Below are positions 47,177 through 58,742 of a DNA stretch of 64,000 nt, in pieces. Position numbers and translations under genes: made by a program. The first letter of the stretch is position 1. Every line of letters starts with the position of its first letter. The notes under the pieces are model-generated. The model was not told where the DNA came from. It ran no database searches and saw nothing but the letters and a program-made list of their open reading frames with translations. Origin of the DNA: Castor canadensis (Eukaryota > Chordata > Mammalia > Rodentia > Castoridae); the NCBI RefSeq assembly GCF_047511655.1, contig NC_133386.1, forward strand, positions 170,645,146 to 170,709,145. Reading direction: 5' to 3'.

Positions 47177-47500
47177 CTTTTGAATGGGAGGCTGCGTGGG
47201 CGGAACCCCGCGCCGGGAGACGCGCGCTGGGCCCCGCGTCGCCGGGCTCCCGACGTTCCACAGGCCACGCCCCGACGGAGCGCGGCCCCACCCTGAACAG
47301 GCGGGGCTCCGAAGCCCGGAGGCCACGCCCCAGAACGTGGCCCGCCCTTTGACGGCAGGCCGCGCCCCTGCTCCGCTGTAATGGAAAGCCACGCCCCAAG
47401 GCCCAGCCTTGGTGTCCCCCTCCCCCGCGAACGCCCAATACAACCCGCTCCACATTAGCCCCGCCCCGTATAGGGCCCGCCCATCTAGGCTCCTCCCACC
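46790..47500 (-). promoter_or_regulatory. C11orf91: CpG island and probable C11orf91 promoter
   Basis: A GC-rich, CpG-dense stretch covers exon 1 and about 320 bases upstream of the start codon; it is the only such island in the window. It contains an Sp1-like GGGGCGGGG (complement of 47459-47467), several further CCACGCCCC boxes (about 47264, 47320, 47389) and CCAAT boxes (47435-47439 on +, 47620-47624 on -). There is no clear TATA box, so initiation is probably dispersed. The transcription start is not determinable here. Confidence 0.7.
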
Positions 47501-48162
47501 GTCCTTCAATCAGCAAGCCTTCTGTTAACTCGTCCTTATACACCCTTATCCAAAAGCAGGGAGCAGGGAGCTGGCAAGGCTGCCAAAAGAAAACTTTTTT
47601 TCAGCCTTCCTCTCCTTTTATTGGAGAGCGAGAATATTTCCTACCGCTGCTTCAGCACACTACTCAGTGCCTCGCTGACCACCCCTCACTGCAAAGGAGC
47701 CAGAGAAAATGGCTGGCTAACTTTTCATTCTCTACACTGGAAAGCAAAGGAGATGGGGTTTGGTTGGGAATGGCTACGAGAGCCAACCAATGTTTCTGCC
47801 AAACTTAGATGTGTTATGGAAGATTCTGGAAGAGGGGAGCCTGGTGGGAACTTGAAATGGCCCTGAAGCAAAGAATGTTTTCAATGAAATCAGTTTAGTT
47901 ATTTTCCAAGCACATACACTGACAGGAGCTGACAAGCAACAAACTAACCACCAAAAGGAAAGCCTCCTGGACCCATCTCAAACTGCTCACCCATTTTTCC
48001 TGAGTCTTGGGCTTCTGTCCAAGGGAGAAGTCCTGTTCCTTTATAGGAGTAGCCTGTGAGTATTAGTCATAAGACTCTCTCTTGGAGATTGGTATGAATG
48101 ACCAAGGATGGGTGGGGGCCAGTCAAGATCAAAATCAGTACCAGCTCCACAAGTGAGTTATG

Positions 48163-48163
48163 G

Positions 48164-48195
<32 letters not shown>

Positions 48196-48214
48196 GCTGT
48201 GTGTGTGTGTAAAG
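48163..48214. repeat. (TG)n(TA)n(TG)n repeat
   Basis: GTGTGTGTG, then about ten TA units, then TGCTGTGTGTGTGTG: an alternating purine-pyrimidine tract of about 50 bases that is likely polymorphic. Confidence 0.93.
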
Positions 48215-48411
48215 CAGAGAGCGTCACATATATAAGCAGTTCTATATCAGTTCTCTATAAAACAGAAATAAGAGAACAAGGATGCCTCATAGGGCTATTT
48301 ATAATATTCAAGCAGAATGCAGAACAGTGTGTGTGAAGCACTCGGAAACTGTTCAGATGTAGGGTTGCTCTCCCTGCCCAGAAGCTTGTCTGAAACTGCG
48401 AATCTTTTTCT

Positions 48412-49539
48412 TTTTCTTTCTTTTTTATTATTTTATTATTCATATGTGCATACAAGGCTTGGGTCATTTCTCCCCCCCTGCCCCCACCCCCTCCCTTACC
48501 ACCCACTCCACCCCCTCCCTCTCCCCCCAACCCCCTCAATACCCAGCAGAAACTATTTTGCCCTTATTTCTAATTTTGTTGTAGAGAGAGTATAAGCAAT
48601 AATAGGAAGGAACAAGGGTTTTTGCTGGTTGAGATAAGGATAGATATACAGGAAGTTGACTCACATTAATTTCCTGTGCATGTGTGTTACCTTCTAGGTT
48701 AATTCTTTTTGATCTAACCTTTTCTCTAGTTCCTGGTCCCCTTCTCCTATTGGCCTCAGTTGCTTTTAAGGTATCTGCTTTAGCTTCTCTGCGTTAAGGG
48801 CAACAAATGCTAGCTAGTTTTTTAGGTGTCTTACCTATCCTCACCCCTCCCTTGTGTGCTAAAGCTTTTATCATGTGCTTATAGTCCAATCCCCTTGTTG
48901 TGCTTGCCCTTGATCTAATGTCCACATATGAGGGAGAACATACGATTTTTGGTTTTTTGAGCCAGGCTAACCTCACTCAGAATGATGTTCTCCAATTCCA
49001 TCCATTTACCAGCGAATGATAACATTTCGTTCTTCTTCATGGCTGCATAAAATTCCATTGTGTATAGATACCACATTTTCTTAATCCATTCATCAGTGCT
49101 GGGGCACCTTGGCTGTTTCCATAACTTGGCTGTTGTGAATAGTGCCGCAATAAACATGGATGTGCAGGTGCCTCTGGGTATATCCCCAAGAGTGGTATTG
49201 CTGTATCAAATGGTAGATCAATGTCCAGCTTTTTAAGTAGCCTCCAAATTTTTTTCCAGAGTGGTTGTACTAGTTTACATTCCCACCAACAGTGTAAGAG
49301 GGTTCCTTTTTCCCCAAATCCTCGCCAACACCTGTTGTTGGTGGTGTTGCTGATGATGGCTATTCTAACAGGGGTGAGGTGGAATCTTAGTGTGGTTTTA
49401 ATTTGCATTTCCTTTATTGCTAGGGATGGTGAGCATTTTTTCATGTGTTTTTTGGCCATTTGAATTTCTTCTTTTGAGAAAGTTCTGTTTAGTTCACTTG
49501 CCCATTTCTTTATTGGTTCATTAGTTTTGGGAGAATTTA
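48412..49539 (-). mobile_element. Young LINE-1, 5'-truncated, minus strand
   Basis: It carries the C-terminal part of ORF2 and the whole 3' UTR, and ends (minus) in an AATAATAAAATAATAAAAAAG tail. ORF2 text is clear on the minus strand: [40 protein letters not shown], and in a second frame [23 protein letters not shown]2 is therefore broken by at least one frameshift between about 49037 and 49157. A 20-base target-site duplication, GAAACTGsGAATCTTTTTCT (s = C or G), flanks it at 48392-48411 and 49540-49559 with one mismatch, so the insertion is fairly recent. The 3' UTR carries a G-rich block (C-rich on +, 48472-48535). Confidence 0.93.
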
Positions 49540-49675
49540 GAAACTGGGAATCTTTTTCTCCCATGCTCAGCTGCAGCTCCTTGAAGGCCAGAATCCAGCT
49601 CAATGATCCTGTATGGCTGAGCATCTAATAGGGCCTGGTATATATTTAGGAGTTTTTAAAATAGTATTTAATGTG

Positions 49676-50113
49676 GTGGAAACCAAAGGGGATGAGAATA
49701 TGCCACCCTAAAGTCTTCTACTTTGGCATAAGAATTATCTTGGGGTGAAAGCAACGGAGAAACAGCAGACACTGGTGACCTAACTCTCCCTTTGTGCAGA
49801 TGTAACTCTTCCCTATTTCCTGTCACTGGACACAGTACTGACTTGGGTCTGCATAACACACCTCACTAAACCACCTCTTTCTTCTATTAGTTCCCCTTCC
49901 CTCTCCTTTTCCTTTTGTCACTTCTCTAACAATTGCCCTTTGTCACAGTGGTATAAAACTTGCACGTGTAACCACTTCTTTGGGTTAGCACTTCCTTTCT
50001 GCAATGCATGCATAATAAACCTTTTCTTCTGCTTTGAATCTTTGTCGGCTTACATTATAGGCTTCACCTCCAAGAACTAAAGAATAGAGGGAAATGTTTT
50101 TTCACCTCTACAG
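49676..50113 (+). mobile_element. Fossil ERV1-like LTR
   Basis: LTR layout on the + strand: a body with 'aaaccacctctttcttctattagttcccc', a TATA-like GGTATAAAACTTG, a poly(A) signal AATAAA in 'gcatgcataataaaccttttc', and an end in 'gaggtt...ttcacctctaca' style. It is related to the LTR-like sequence ending at about 51348. It looks like a solitary or internally deleted fossil; the family name is uncertain. Confidence 0.6.
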
Positions 50114-50528
50114 AACCATAAGAATGCTTTTGGACTCAGACCTGGAACTAAGCCCTGGATGCATATGTGCTTGGTTGTGTGGATAAGCCTCTCTGACCCA
50201 GGTTTTTAAAGTCCATGCAATGGAATAATAATGGCACCTCCTCACTTGTGTTGGTAAAATTAAATGAGGAATTCTGCTTGGGTATATTATTGTGCTCTTG
50301 TTATTACTTTATTGAAGGTCTTTAGAAGGAAGCAATATTTTGCTTTATTTTTTTTAATGATGCAATATCATCACATTTTAAATTGTATGTATCCATTTGG
50401 AGAGAAAGAGCTTACAGATCTCCCCCCTTAACTCCAAGATACATTTTAATCTGAATAGCTTAGTTATAACATAATTCATAAAGTTATAGCTGGCAGATTA
50501 AGTAAGATGATGAAAATGCTTTCCCTCA

Positions 50529-50729
50529 GGCTGGGCATGAGGTAGCTCACACCTGTAATTCTAGCCTGCTCAGGAGGCAGAGATAGGAGAATCTTTGTCC
50601 AAGGCTGACCCAGGCAAAAACCCAGACAAAAAACCCACTAAAAGCAAAAGGACTGTGGGTGTGGTTTAAGCAGTAGAGTGCTTACCTTGTAAGTGTGAGG
50701 CCGAGTTCAAGCCCCTGTACCACCAAAAA
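50529..50729 (+). repeat. Composite SINE
   Basis: B1-like half (GGCTGGGCATGAGGTAGCTCACACCTG) plus tRNA-like half ('ggtgtggtttaagcagtagagtgc', 'ccgagttcaagcccctgtacc'). It lies between the two related LTR fossils. Confidence 0.88.
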
Positions 50730-50899
50730 GTTTTCCCTAACAACTACAAAAGAAAATTCAAGTGCCCCAATACACAAACACTGAGATAAGGCCCAAACAC
50801 CCAGTAGTTAGTGCAAAACCAAGGTTTTTTCTGAAAACAAAGGTTCAGGAAACTCGGGGTGGTGACAAAGAAGTAAACAAGCTTTAATCCAATTTAAAC

Positions 50900-51348
50900 A
50901 GAACCTTCCCCTCCCTGCCTCTCCCTCAAAGTCCCCAGTAAGGACCCTCTTGTCAGAGTTGGACTCAATCCAACTTCCTTTGGGACAGGAGTCCTTTGCT
51001 GATAAAAGTCAGTTAGGCAGTGTTGTCTTTGGTCTGGCACCGGGTAGGTTTGCTAATCCTGCACTTTTGAATTGAGTTCACTCACCCAGTACCAGACCAG
51101 GTTAGAAAAGCTGCAGGGCAAGGATCTTCACAGTCACACTGTCCTTTGTCTCGTCACTTCTCCAGTATGCCCTTTGTTAAAATGGTATATAAACTCGAAA
51201 GCCTAACACTTCTTCTACTTCCTTCCCGTGAGGCTCCATGTGCCTTCTGTTAATCTATTTACCATCCGTTAATCAGTTTAATTCACAGGCCCCAGCTACC
51301 AGGAGCTAAGAAGGTAGAAGAAAAAAAGAATTTTTTTCCACCTCTACC
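50900..51348 (+). mobile_element. Fossil ERV1-like LTR, second copy
   Basis: It shares with 49676-50113 the order 'gtcacttctcc...gccctttgt...atggtatataaactcg...acttcttctacttcc' and the ending 'aggagctaagaaggtagaag...ttccacctctacca'. A TATA-like element lies at about 51186-51193. The left edge is uncertain. Both lie in the same orientation about 1.2 kb apart. Confidence 0.55.
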
Positions 51349-51732
51349 AGCAGGCCAAGGACAGACTGTTTCTTTCTTCAAACTCACTGGCCAGCAGCTT
51401 GGAGCTTCCTCTCCAACAGCCTGATTTCAGATTTCAACTTAGGCCACAGTTCTACATGCAAATGGTAGAGTCCTCTCCAACAAGGAGGGGCTGGAGCACC
51501 TGGGTGTGGCTTGCCTGGTTTCCTCAGGTCCTCAGATTGCTTCCTGCAGAGGGTACAGAGCGTCTCCTCTGAACCGGTCCCCTAGGTCCCCTCCAGTATT
51601 TTAGCTCTGTATCTAGACACACTGTTGGCCATAGTTCCTTCACTCAGCCTTTTTAGGGCTATGTCATGATTTGCTATGCCTGCCTGGATCTGGGGAGTTT
51701 TGAGGGACCTGTAATACTTACAACTTAGATTA

Positions 51733-51960
51733 CAGATGAATATCCCTTATCTGTCATTCTTGAGACCTGAAGGAGTTCAGATTTTAGAGTTTTTCTGATT
51801 TTGGAATAGTAGCATAAACTTTACAGACTGACATTCCAAATCCAAAAATCTAAAATCCGAAACAGTCCAGAATCCAAAAATTTTTGAGTGCCAACATGAT
51901 GCTCAAAAAACTTTGGATTTTGGAGCCTTCAGATTTCTGGAACAGGAATTTCAACCTGTA
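51733..51960 (+). mobile_element. Tigger-type MITE fossil
   Basis: Terminal inverted repeats are visible: TACAGATGAATATCCCTTAT at the left and, as the complement of the right end, TACAGGTTGAAATTCCTGTT. The interior is built from 'tttcagattttggaat' type motifs. It is non-autonomous, probably mobilised by a pogo-like transposase, and an internal deletion form of the same kind as 44265-44425. Confidence 0.75.
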
Positions 51961-52284
51961 CGAGTCATGCTGGAATCCAGATGGGTGACTGTGAGATAGT
52001 CATGTCACTCTCTGAGCTTTGTATTTCTGAACTACAACCACAGATAATATCTGTGTTATAGGGCTGATGTAAATTAGGGAAAATATGCCAGCAGCAGCAG
52101 CTGGCACGAAGAGGAGGCGCTCACTAATTCGTGGCTAGGGTTATTATACAGTTATATGTGGATTCCTGTAGGCCCTGGCGAACCAGTGAAGAAAATGGAC
52201 AATGGGGTCCCTTCTAGAGAGCCAAATCCACTCCAGATAATTCAGCAAGAAGCTTTTTATCTGTTGTCCTGTTGAGGACAGTGA

Positions 52285-52510
52285 TAGTAAACATACCAAG
52301 AGAAGCTACTGTGTCCCAGGCACTTGTCTGAACTTGTTTAACTTTTCTAACAACCCCAAGCCCTAAGTACTGTTATCCTCGTTTTTTCAGATGAGGAACC
52401 CGAGGCACAGGAGGTTTACCAGGTAACTTTCCAGTGTCCTGTGACTGGTTAGCATCAGAGTCAGTGTTCCAAACAGGCAGGTTGACTCCAAGTGGCCAGC
52501 TTAATCACCA
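52285..52510 (+). repeat. MIR fossil
   Basis: 'agaagctactgtgtcccaggcacttgtctgaacttg', 'gttatcctcgttttttcagatgaggaacccgaggcacagg' and 'agtcagtgttccaaacaggcagg' follow the MIR order. Confidence 0.8.
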
Positions 52511-52990
52511 CATTCTCCCACGGCCTCCTCAGTGTCCCCCAGTGCCCAGGCTGACTTGATGGTCTCTACTCTCTCACCCTCTTCCTGGCAGGAGGTTGGC
52601 TCTTACTGAAAGTTGTTTGTGCCAAGCTATTCTAAGAAACGCACAAACAGTCTTTTATTACTCATCTGAATGAACCACTGTATTGGTCTGCACTTGGAGG
52701 CTCAAGAATCCTCACTTGCCTTCATGATCCCCACTGTTTCAAGAAAATTTCTTTTAAAAAAAGGCAGTCTCATCCTTATTTTTCTAGGTAGAGTGTTTTT
52801 CCTATGTACCATATGTATTTACAGAGGATGCAAATAAAATTTTTTAAAAAATCAGCTGTAGCCTGAGAGGTAGTTTAGTGGAAGAAAGGGTGCAGAGGCT
52901 GGAAAATGAGTGAGCTGGGGTTAAGACCCATCTAGTAGCACCAACTAGTGCTCCCTTGGGCAAACCTTGTGGCTGACATTTATTCACTCC

Positions 52991-53081
52991 TTTTTTTTTT
53001 AAATTGTGGTACTGGGATTTGAACTCAGAGCCTCACACTTGCTAGGCCAGCGCTCTACCACTTGAGCCACACCCCAGTCCC
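52991..53081 (-). repeat. tRNA-derived SINE half
   Basis: The complement starts GGGACTGGGGTGTGGCTCAAGTGGTAGAGC and includes GAGTTCAAATCCCAGTACC. The T run at 52991-53000 is its poly(A) tail. Confidence 0.9.
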
Positions 53082-53550
53082 ATTATTCACTCTTTATAAT
53101 TACATGCTGTCCCCACAACACCACCTGCCAGGCAGTCTATTAGGATTTTCTGTTCACAAGCAACAGAAATTGACACAGGGATCTTTAAATGGAGGACTGT
53201 GAGATGACACCATGGACTTGTGAGCTTAAGAACCTGGTTCAAAGGGCACAGAGACCAGGCCACTTCAGGGACTCAAATACAGGAAGGAATCAATGTCTTT
53301 AGTATAGCTCCAGGATGGTAGATGCTGTTGGCTCATGTCTTAATGACACCTTTTCTTTGCTTCCTTCACCGAAGAGACTGGAAAAGTAAACACTAGCTCT
53401 GCCAATTCCTTTTTTAGATAGAGGTGGCCACAACACAGTTCCAGGTAGAGTATATGACCAAAGATAGCTATGTTTTCTGGGGAAGATTTTACTTTCCCAC
53501 TAAGAGGGACAGAAACAACTAAAGCTTTTCCTTCATTTTCTTTTCTTCTT

Positions 53551-53622
53551 TTTTCAGTACTGGGATTGAACTCAGGGCCTTGTGCTTGTCAAGCAAGTGC
53601 TCTACCATTTGAGCCACATTGC
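53551..53622 (-). repeat. tRNA-derived SINE half
   Basis: 'agtactgggattgaactcagggccttgtgcttgtcaagcaagtgctctacc' in reverse orientation, with a T-rich tail at 53535-53554. Confidence 0.88.
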
Positions 53623-55091
53623 TAATTCTTGCTTTATTTTCTCTTCCTGCCTTCAGTCTGGATGCAATGCAAGAACTTTTGTGTAAATGATGGAAAGACC
53701 AAGAATGCCATCAATATACCAACTGAAACAGCTAACAGCTACTTGTCTGTGGATTGTTCATGCAAGAAAAACCAGACTCTCTCTGGTTATGCTATTATTA
53801 GTTGGATTATCTGTTACTTGCAGCTGAATACCTTCCTGAGGGACTCAGTTTCAACCAAAATTTTTTTCAGTTCTTTCATAACACCACTCAAGTCAAATTC
53901 CAGGAGAGGCATGCCCATCCTTTCTTTGGCCAGGGTGGGGAGGGTAGGCTACTTTTACTCATAGTCCCTGAAGACAACTTGAGTAATTTTCCAAAAGGCA
54001 ACTGTGGTGCTGTAACCAGGAGGGAAGGAAAATGTCCATTTAATTCAGCACAATTGACAATGAGGCAAAAGCTCTTTAGTGTTCTGTTTTCCACAGATCA
54101 GGGAGGAGGGTGGTTTTGTTAGCAGTTCTGTTATCCCTTCTCTCTAGTGTTGATTCAGTCAGGGAGCTTTGGTCTCAAGAAACAAAAACTTTCTCAAACT
54201 TGTTCAAGGAACAGGAACAGACAGAAAGTGTTATAGTAGATCAGACCTTACGAATCTGAGAGCAGAACTTCATAAACCCTATAGCTCCAATCCATGAAAT
54301 AGGGTGTTATCTGTAATCTGCAAACTCTCTGATGGGCTTGGGTATAGACAACACAGTACTATTCATATTGAGAAAATTAAGTGAGTGGGTTTACCTATAA
54401 TGCTTAGAGTAGTGCCAGGCACCAAATAAACTTTTGATTTGTGAGTGTTACACTTCCTGCTGAAAAATTATTCTGTGTCAGGTCTTAATAGGTCCATACA
54501 AGTAGACTTTATGAAATAGAGCTCAAAGTTCCAGTTCTGGCCACAGCACTAGATCACACCAACATGAGAGCGACCTAAGCCAATCAGGGCCACCACCATA
54601 CTATTGTGTCCACAGTTTAGGTTTCCAAATTGACCTGTCTATAAACCCACAGCCAGATTAGATAAAGTTAGTAGAGCCAGCATGTGCCCAGATCAGATTA
54701 TATAGGAGTGGCACATTGGTGCTAGCTAACACGTAACCAAGAATGGCAATACCCTAAGGAAGTTGATCACAGAAAGGAAGTGCCTCACTCCACAGTCAAG
54801 GTTGCTTGAGTCTCCTAGTTTGGGAAAGGGAGAACATCCTCACCTCCAATAGGCCATTGTAGGCACCCACCTAGAAATTAAAGAACTCATGTGGTCATTA
54901 ATCTTACCCACAAATAATTTTGAGTGTGTGAACAAGAAGCTTTAGTTTAGCTAAATAGTATTATCTATTATAAAATTTCACACTGGGCAATATACATAAT
55001 TTGAAAAGGAGACCTCTAGTTAGTTTCCACTTAGTCAGTGGGATAAATGCAGTATGGTTGACTGTAGGTCTTAGATTCCTGTGGTCTTAAC

Positions 55092-55471
55092 ACAGTATAA
55101 CAGCTTTCTGTTACTGTGACAAAATGTCTGAGATAAACTTACAAGAAGGAAAAATATATTGTGGCTCATGGTTTCAGAGGTTCCAGCCCATGGTCAGCTG
55201 GCTCCACTGCTTTTGGGCCTACGGTAGAACATCATGGCAGAAAGTGCACAGCACGGCAAAGCTGCTCACTTCATGGCAGCCAGGAAGCAGAGAGAGGAAG
55301 GGGCCAGGGTCTGTCCCAATATCCCCTTCAGAGGCATGCCCTCTAACTTCCTTCCACTAGGCCCCACCTCCTAAAAAGGTTCCACCCTCTCCTAAGAGCA
55401 CAATCAGCTACAGAAAAGTCTTCAACACATGAGCTTTGGAGGACATTGAAGATCCAAAGCACAGCATCCAC
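55092..55471 (-). mobile_element. Fossil MaLR-type LTR, minus strand
   Basis: The best preserved of the three related copies. The + strand runs 'cagctttctgttactgtgacaaaatgtctg', 'ggctcatggtttcagaggttccagcccatgg', 'ctcacttcatggcagccaggaagcagagagagg', 'ctaggccccacctcc' and 'gatccaaagcacagca'. It is solitary and younger in look than 36655-37012. Confidence 0.8.
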
Positions 55472-55856
55472 AGCTTTTTTAATAGCCTGCATCCTACCTG
55501 CTACAGCCTTTACAAATGCATTCATTCCCTCCAAGCCTCACAATTCTTAAGATAGGTGCAAAAAGTCTAAGCTAGAAAGGTTAAAGAAAAAAAAAACTAT
55601 GTTTTTAATCATAAAAACTATGGTTTTTAGCCAATCGGTGAGACAGAATTTAACCCAAGTCCCTAACTACTAAACCTACACACTTACTTGCTGCTATCAT
55701 GAAATATCTAGGAGAAGCAATGAGCAATAAGAACAAATTATGGCAGTGTTTTGAAATGATCTTGTTTCCAGAAAGGCCTGATGAGGTGCTGTAAAGCTTA
55801 CACCACCTGTGAGCTTTTTATAAAAACGAAAAACAAAAAATCGCACTTAATGTTTT

Positions 55857-55976
55857 CCTTTTTCTTATTTTGAGAAAGGATCTCTCTTCTGCAGCCCAGC
55901 CTGGCCTTGAACTTGTGATTCTCCTGCCTCAGCCTCCCCAGTGCTAAAATTGCAGGAGTGTTCCACCACACCTGCC
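55857..55976 (-). repeat. B1-like SINE
   Basis: The complement gives GGCAGGTGTGGTGGAACACTCCTGCAATTTTAGCACTGGGGAGGC, a 7SL-derived B1 monomer, with a T-rich tail on the + strand at the left. Confidence 0.88.
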
Positions 55977-57015
55977 AATGTTTTCTTTTTTAAAGGAAAG
56001 GCAGGAATTGATTTTTTGCAATTCACAAAAAACTCCAGGGTAATATTTCAGGCTTCCTTCCTTCCAAAGTCAGCCTGGAGCACATTAAAGACAGTGGGCA
56101 ATAGGCAGGGTAGTAGAGTGGCTGAACTGAGGAACAGAGTATGAATCTTGTCATTTTATTGCCCTGGTGGCCTTGAGCTATTCAGGTAACTTCTCCTGAT
56201 GCAGTTTCTTCTTATGCAAAATGAGGTGACAGTGCAGGTGAAAATGTATGTAAAACACGCTTGGAGCCCTGCACTAGAAAGTTGGCCACATCACAGTGAG
56301 GTGAGTTTGGCCTCAGGATAGCTCTGCCTTCTCATCACAAGAAGGTTTAGTGAGAAAACATTAGCATCCATTCAGATCTGTTGCAAGCAACGGAAGCCAG
56401 CATGATCTAATTTGAACACTGGCTTTGAACACTGATAAAGGAATTACCTTGTGTAAGAGAAATCATCTGCTGTGCTGAGAATCAAGATGTATGAAGATGA
56501 CCCAGTCTCTCAGGAGGCTCAAAGTTCAAAACATGTAGAAAAACAAGCTCTTGTGTTATTAGGACACAGCATAATATTTAATCATGGGACCAACTGTGAG
56601 GATACAAGAGCAATACACCCACAACTTCAAGTCCAGTAATTCTTTGGTTTCAGGCACCCCACTCTGTGATATGAGCAACTTTTTGCTGAAAGAAACCTCG
56701 AGGCTTACAGCCATTCATCTGGCCCTTGCTGATTGTAACTTGTCAGCATTCCCCTCTCCATCTAGTAGCAGCTAGATTCTGCTTTAAAGATCTACATTTC
56801 CCCCAATGTACTTTGGCCAAGAAATGGAGGCACGACCCAAGATAGTGGCCAGTCAGTTTTGTACTGGAATCTGAATCTTGAAAGAGACTTCTGTAACTGC
56901 CCAACCCCTGGCTTTTTGGAGTCTGGATGCATTTCCCCCGAAAGTTCCAAAAAAGTGCATTTTCTGCTGTGAGGGACTCAACATCAATTCTTGTTCCTTA
57001 GAAGTCATATAAACA

Positions 57016-57216
57016 GGGCACTGGTGGCTCACGACTGTAATCCTAACTACTCAGGAGGTAGAGATCAGGAGAATCAAGGTTCAAAGTTCCCGAGACCCTA
57101 TCTTGAAAATACCGTCACTACAAAAGGGCTGGTGGAGTGGCTCAAGCAGTCAGAGCACCTGCTTAGCAAGCATGAGGCCCTGAGTTCAAACCCCAGTGCT
57201 GCCAAAAAAAAAAAAA
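57016..57216 (+). repeat. Composite SINE, near-consensus
   Basis: The clearest copy of the local composite family. The B1-like half is GGGCACTGGTGGCTCACGACTGTAATCC. The tRNA-like half is GGGCTGGTGGAGTGGCTCAAGCAGTCAGAGCACC with GAGTTCAAACCCCAGTGCTGCC. The tail is 13 A. Low divergence suggests late insertion. Confidence 0.92.
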
Positions 57217-57632
57217 GTCCTAAAAAATGAGGTGCTTTCCTCAGCCAGTGGCTGTGGACATGGTCAATACTTCCTCAGGCAGAAAAAAATCCTGTTGAGC
57301 AAAGAGTTGTAATGTGTCCTAGAACAGAGAATGATGGAAGGAAAACTGAGCCAAAAGAGAACCCAGACCAGGAAAGGCAACATGAGGTGGTAATGAGGAA
57401 GTGTCTTTCTCTCTGTTAAGGTAATGACATTAAGATATGAAAATTGATACTTCTTTCAGTTGCTATGTTGAGCACACTGTATATGCTATTGTCTTTCTGT
57501 ATCAATAACCACACTCATCCATTTGATTAGATTTTATTTTCAGAAAAGCATCATTACTGTTGTCTAAGAGATTACATAATACATTTGATTTGTGTAACAG
57601 ATTAGTTAATCAAGAGGTTTTTTTTTTTCAAG

Positions 57633-57748
57633 TCAGGTATGGGAGTGCACATCTATAATCCTAGCACTCAGGAGGCTTAAGGCAGGAGGATGATAAGTTT
57701 GATGCCAGCCTGGGCTATATAGCAAGACCCTCCTCAAAAAAACAAAAA
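57633..57748 (+). repeat. B1-like SINE
   Basis: 'tcaggtatgggagtgcacatctataatcctagcactcaggaggc' to 'agcaagaccctcctcaaaaaaacaaaaa': a single 7SL-derived monomer in sense orientation. Confidence 0.88.
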
Positions 57749-57854
57749 TTCTCATTTGCAAAAATCAGGCTATTCTATTAAATACAGCCAAGATCATGAG
57801 AATACAGATGTGGTTAAGTCTACCAGATCTTAAGAATTTTTCAGCAGCACTCAC

Positions 57855-58084
57855 TTTTTGCTTTTTCTTTTCTTTTTTGGCACACTGGGATTTGAACCCA
57901 GGGCCTTCTGCTTGCTAGGCAGGCGCTTTGCAACTTGAGCCACTCCTTCAGCCCCTTTGTAGTGATGGGTTTTTTTCAAGATAGGATCTCACGAACTGTT
58001 TGCCCAGGCTGACTCTGGACCACAATCTTATCTCTGCCTCCTGAATACTTAGGATTATAGGTGTGAGCCACCAGTGCCCAGCTC
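57855..58084 (-). repeat. Composite SINE, minus strand
   Basis: Reverse of the composite family: tRNA-like part first on + ('gcacactgggatttgaacccagggcc...gctaggcagg'), then B1-like ('ggattataggtgtgagccaccagtgcccagctc'). Confidence 0.9.
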
Positions 58085-58655
58085 TTTTGCTCTTTTTTTA
58101 GGAAGGAGGCAGAGTTCCAAAAGCTTCAACATTTGTGACTATGTTAATAGACCTTATAAACATACACAATTCATACTGAAACAGCTAGGAGTCAACAAGG
58201 TGAATGTAGGCTGGTCAAATATGCTAGCAGATCTGTTGCTACTAATAACAACATTCGAACACCCCAAATGGTAGCCCCAAAGGCTGGTTCCCCTGCATTC
58301 ATTCTGTGGACACACTCACAAACACACAAAGGGTCTTCCTACTAGTAACATAAAATACTCCCTGTTCTCATGGCATAAAATGTTCATTCTTTAATTTTGT
58401 GTAGCAAAGTCAATATGTCCGTTTTTTTTACTCAAGAAAAGAAAGCTTTAACACGCCATTCAATTTAGGCAATTAAAATTTCCTAGTGAAAGATAGCAAA
58501 ACCCATCCAAAATTTAAAGACCCAAATTTTGGCCACTGATAGCTCTATAAAGACAGAACTTGCATTTCTATGCCTGCCATCTGGAAAGCTACACGCCCTC
58601 CAGCTGAGCACAGAATAGTGATCCCAGTCACTCTGTGTTAAGAATCTCACTGCTT

Positions 58656-58742
58656 GGGCTGGGTGAGGCTCAGTGGTAGAGTTCTTGTTTCGTGTACTCA
58701 AGGAAGGCCCTGGGTTTGATCCCCAGCACTATTTTAAAAAAG
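58656..58742 (+). repeat. ID-like SINE
   Basis: GGGCTGGGTGAGGCTCAGTGGTAGAG start, 'ccctgggtttgatccccagcac' B-box side and a short A-rich tail. Confidence 0.88.

Noticed and set aside
48915-49624. Minus-strand reverse-transcriptase-like coding frames
   Set aside because: They are the truncated ORF2 end of a LINE-1, not a host gene.
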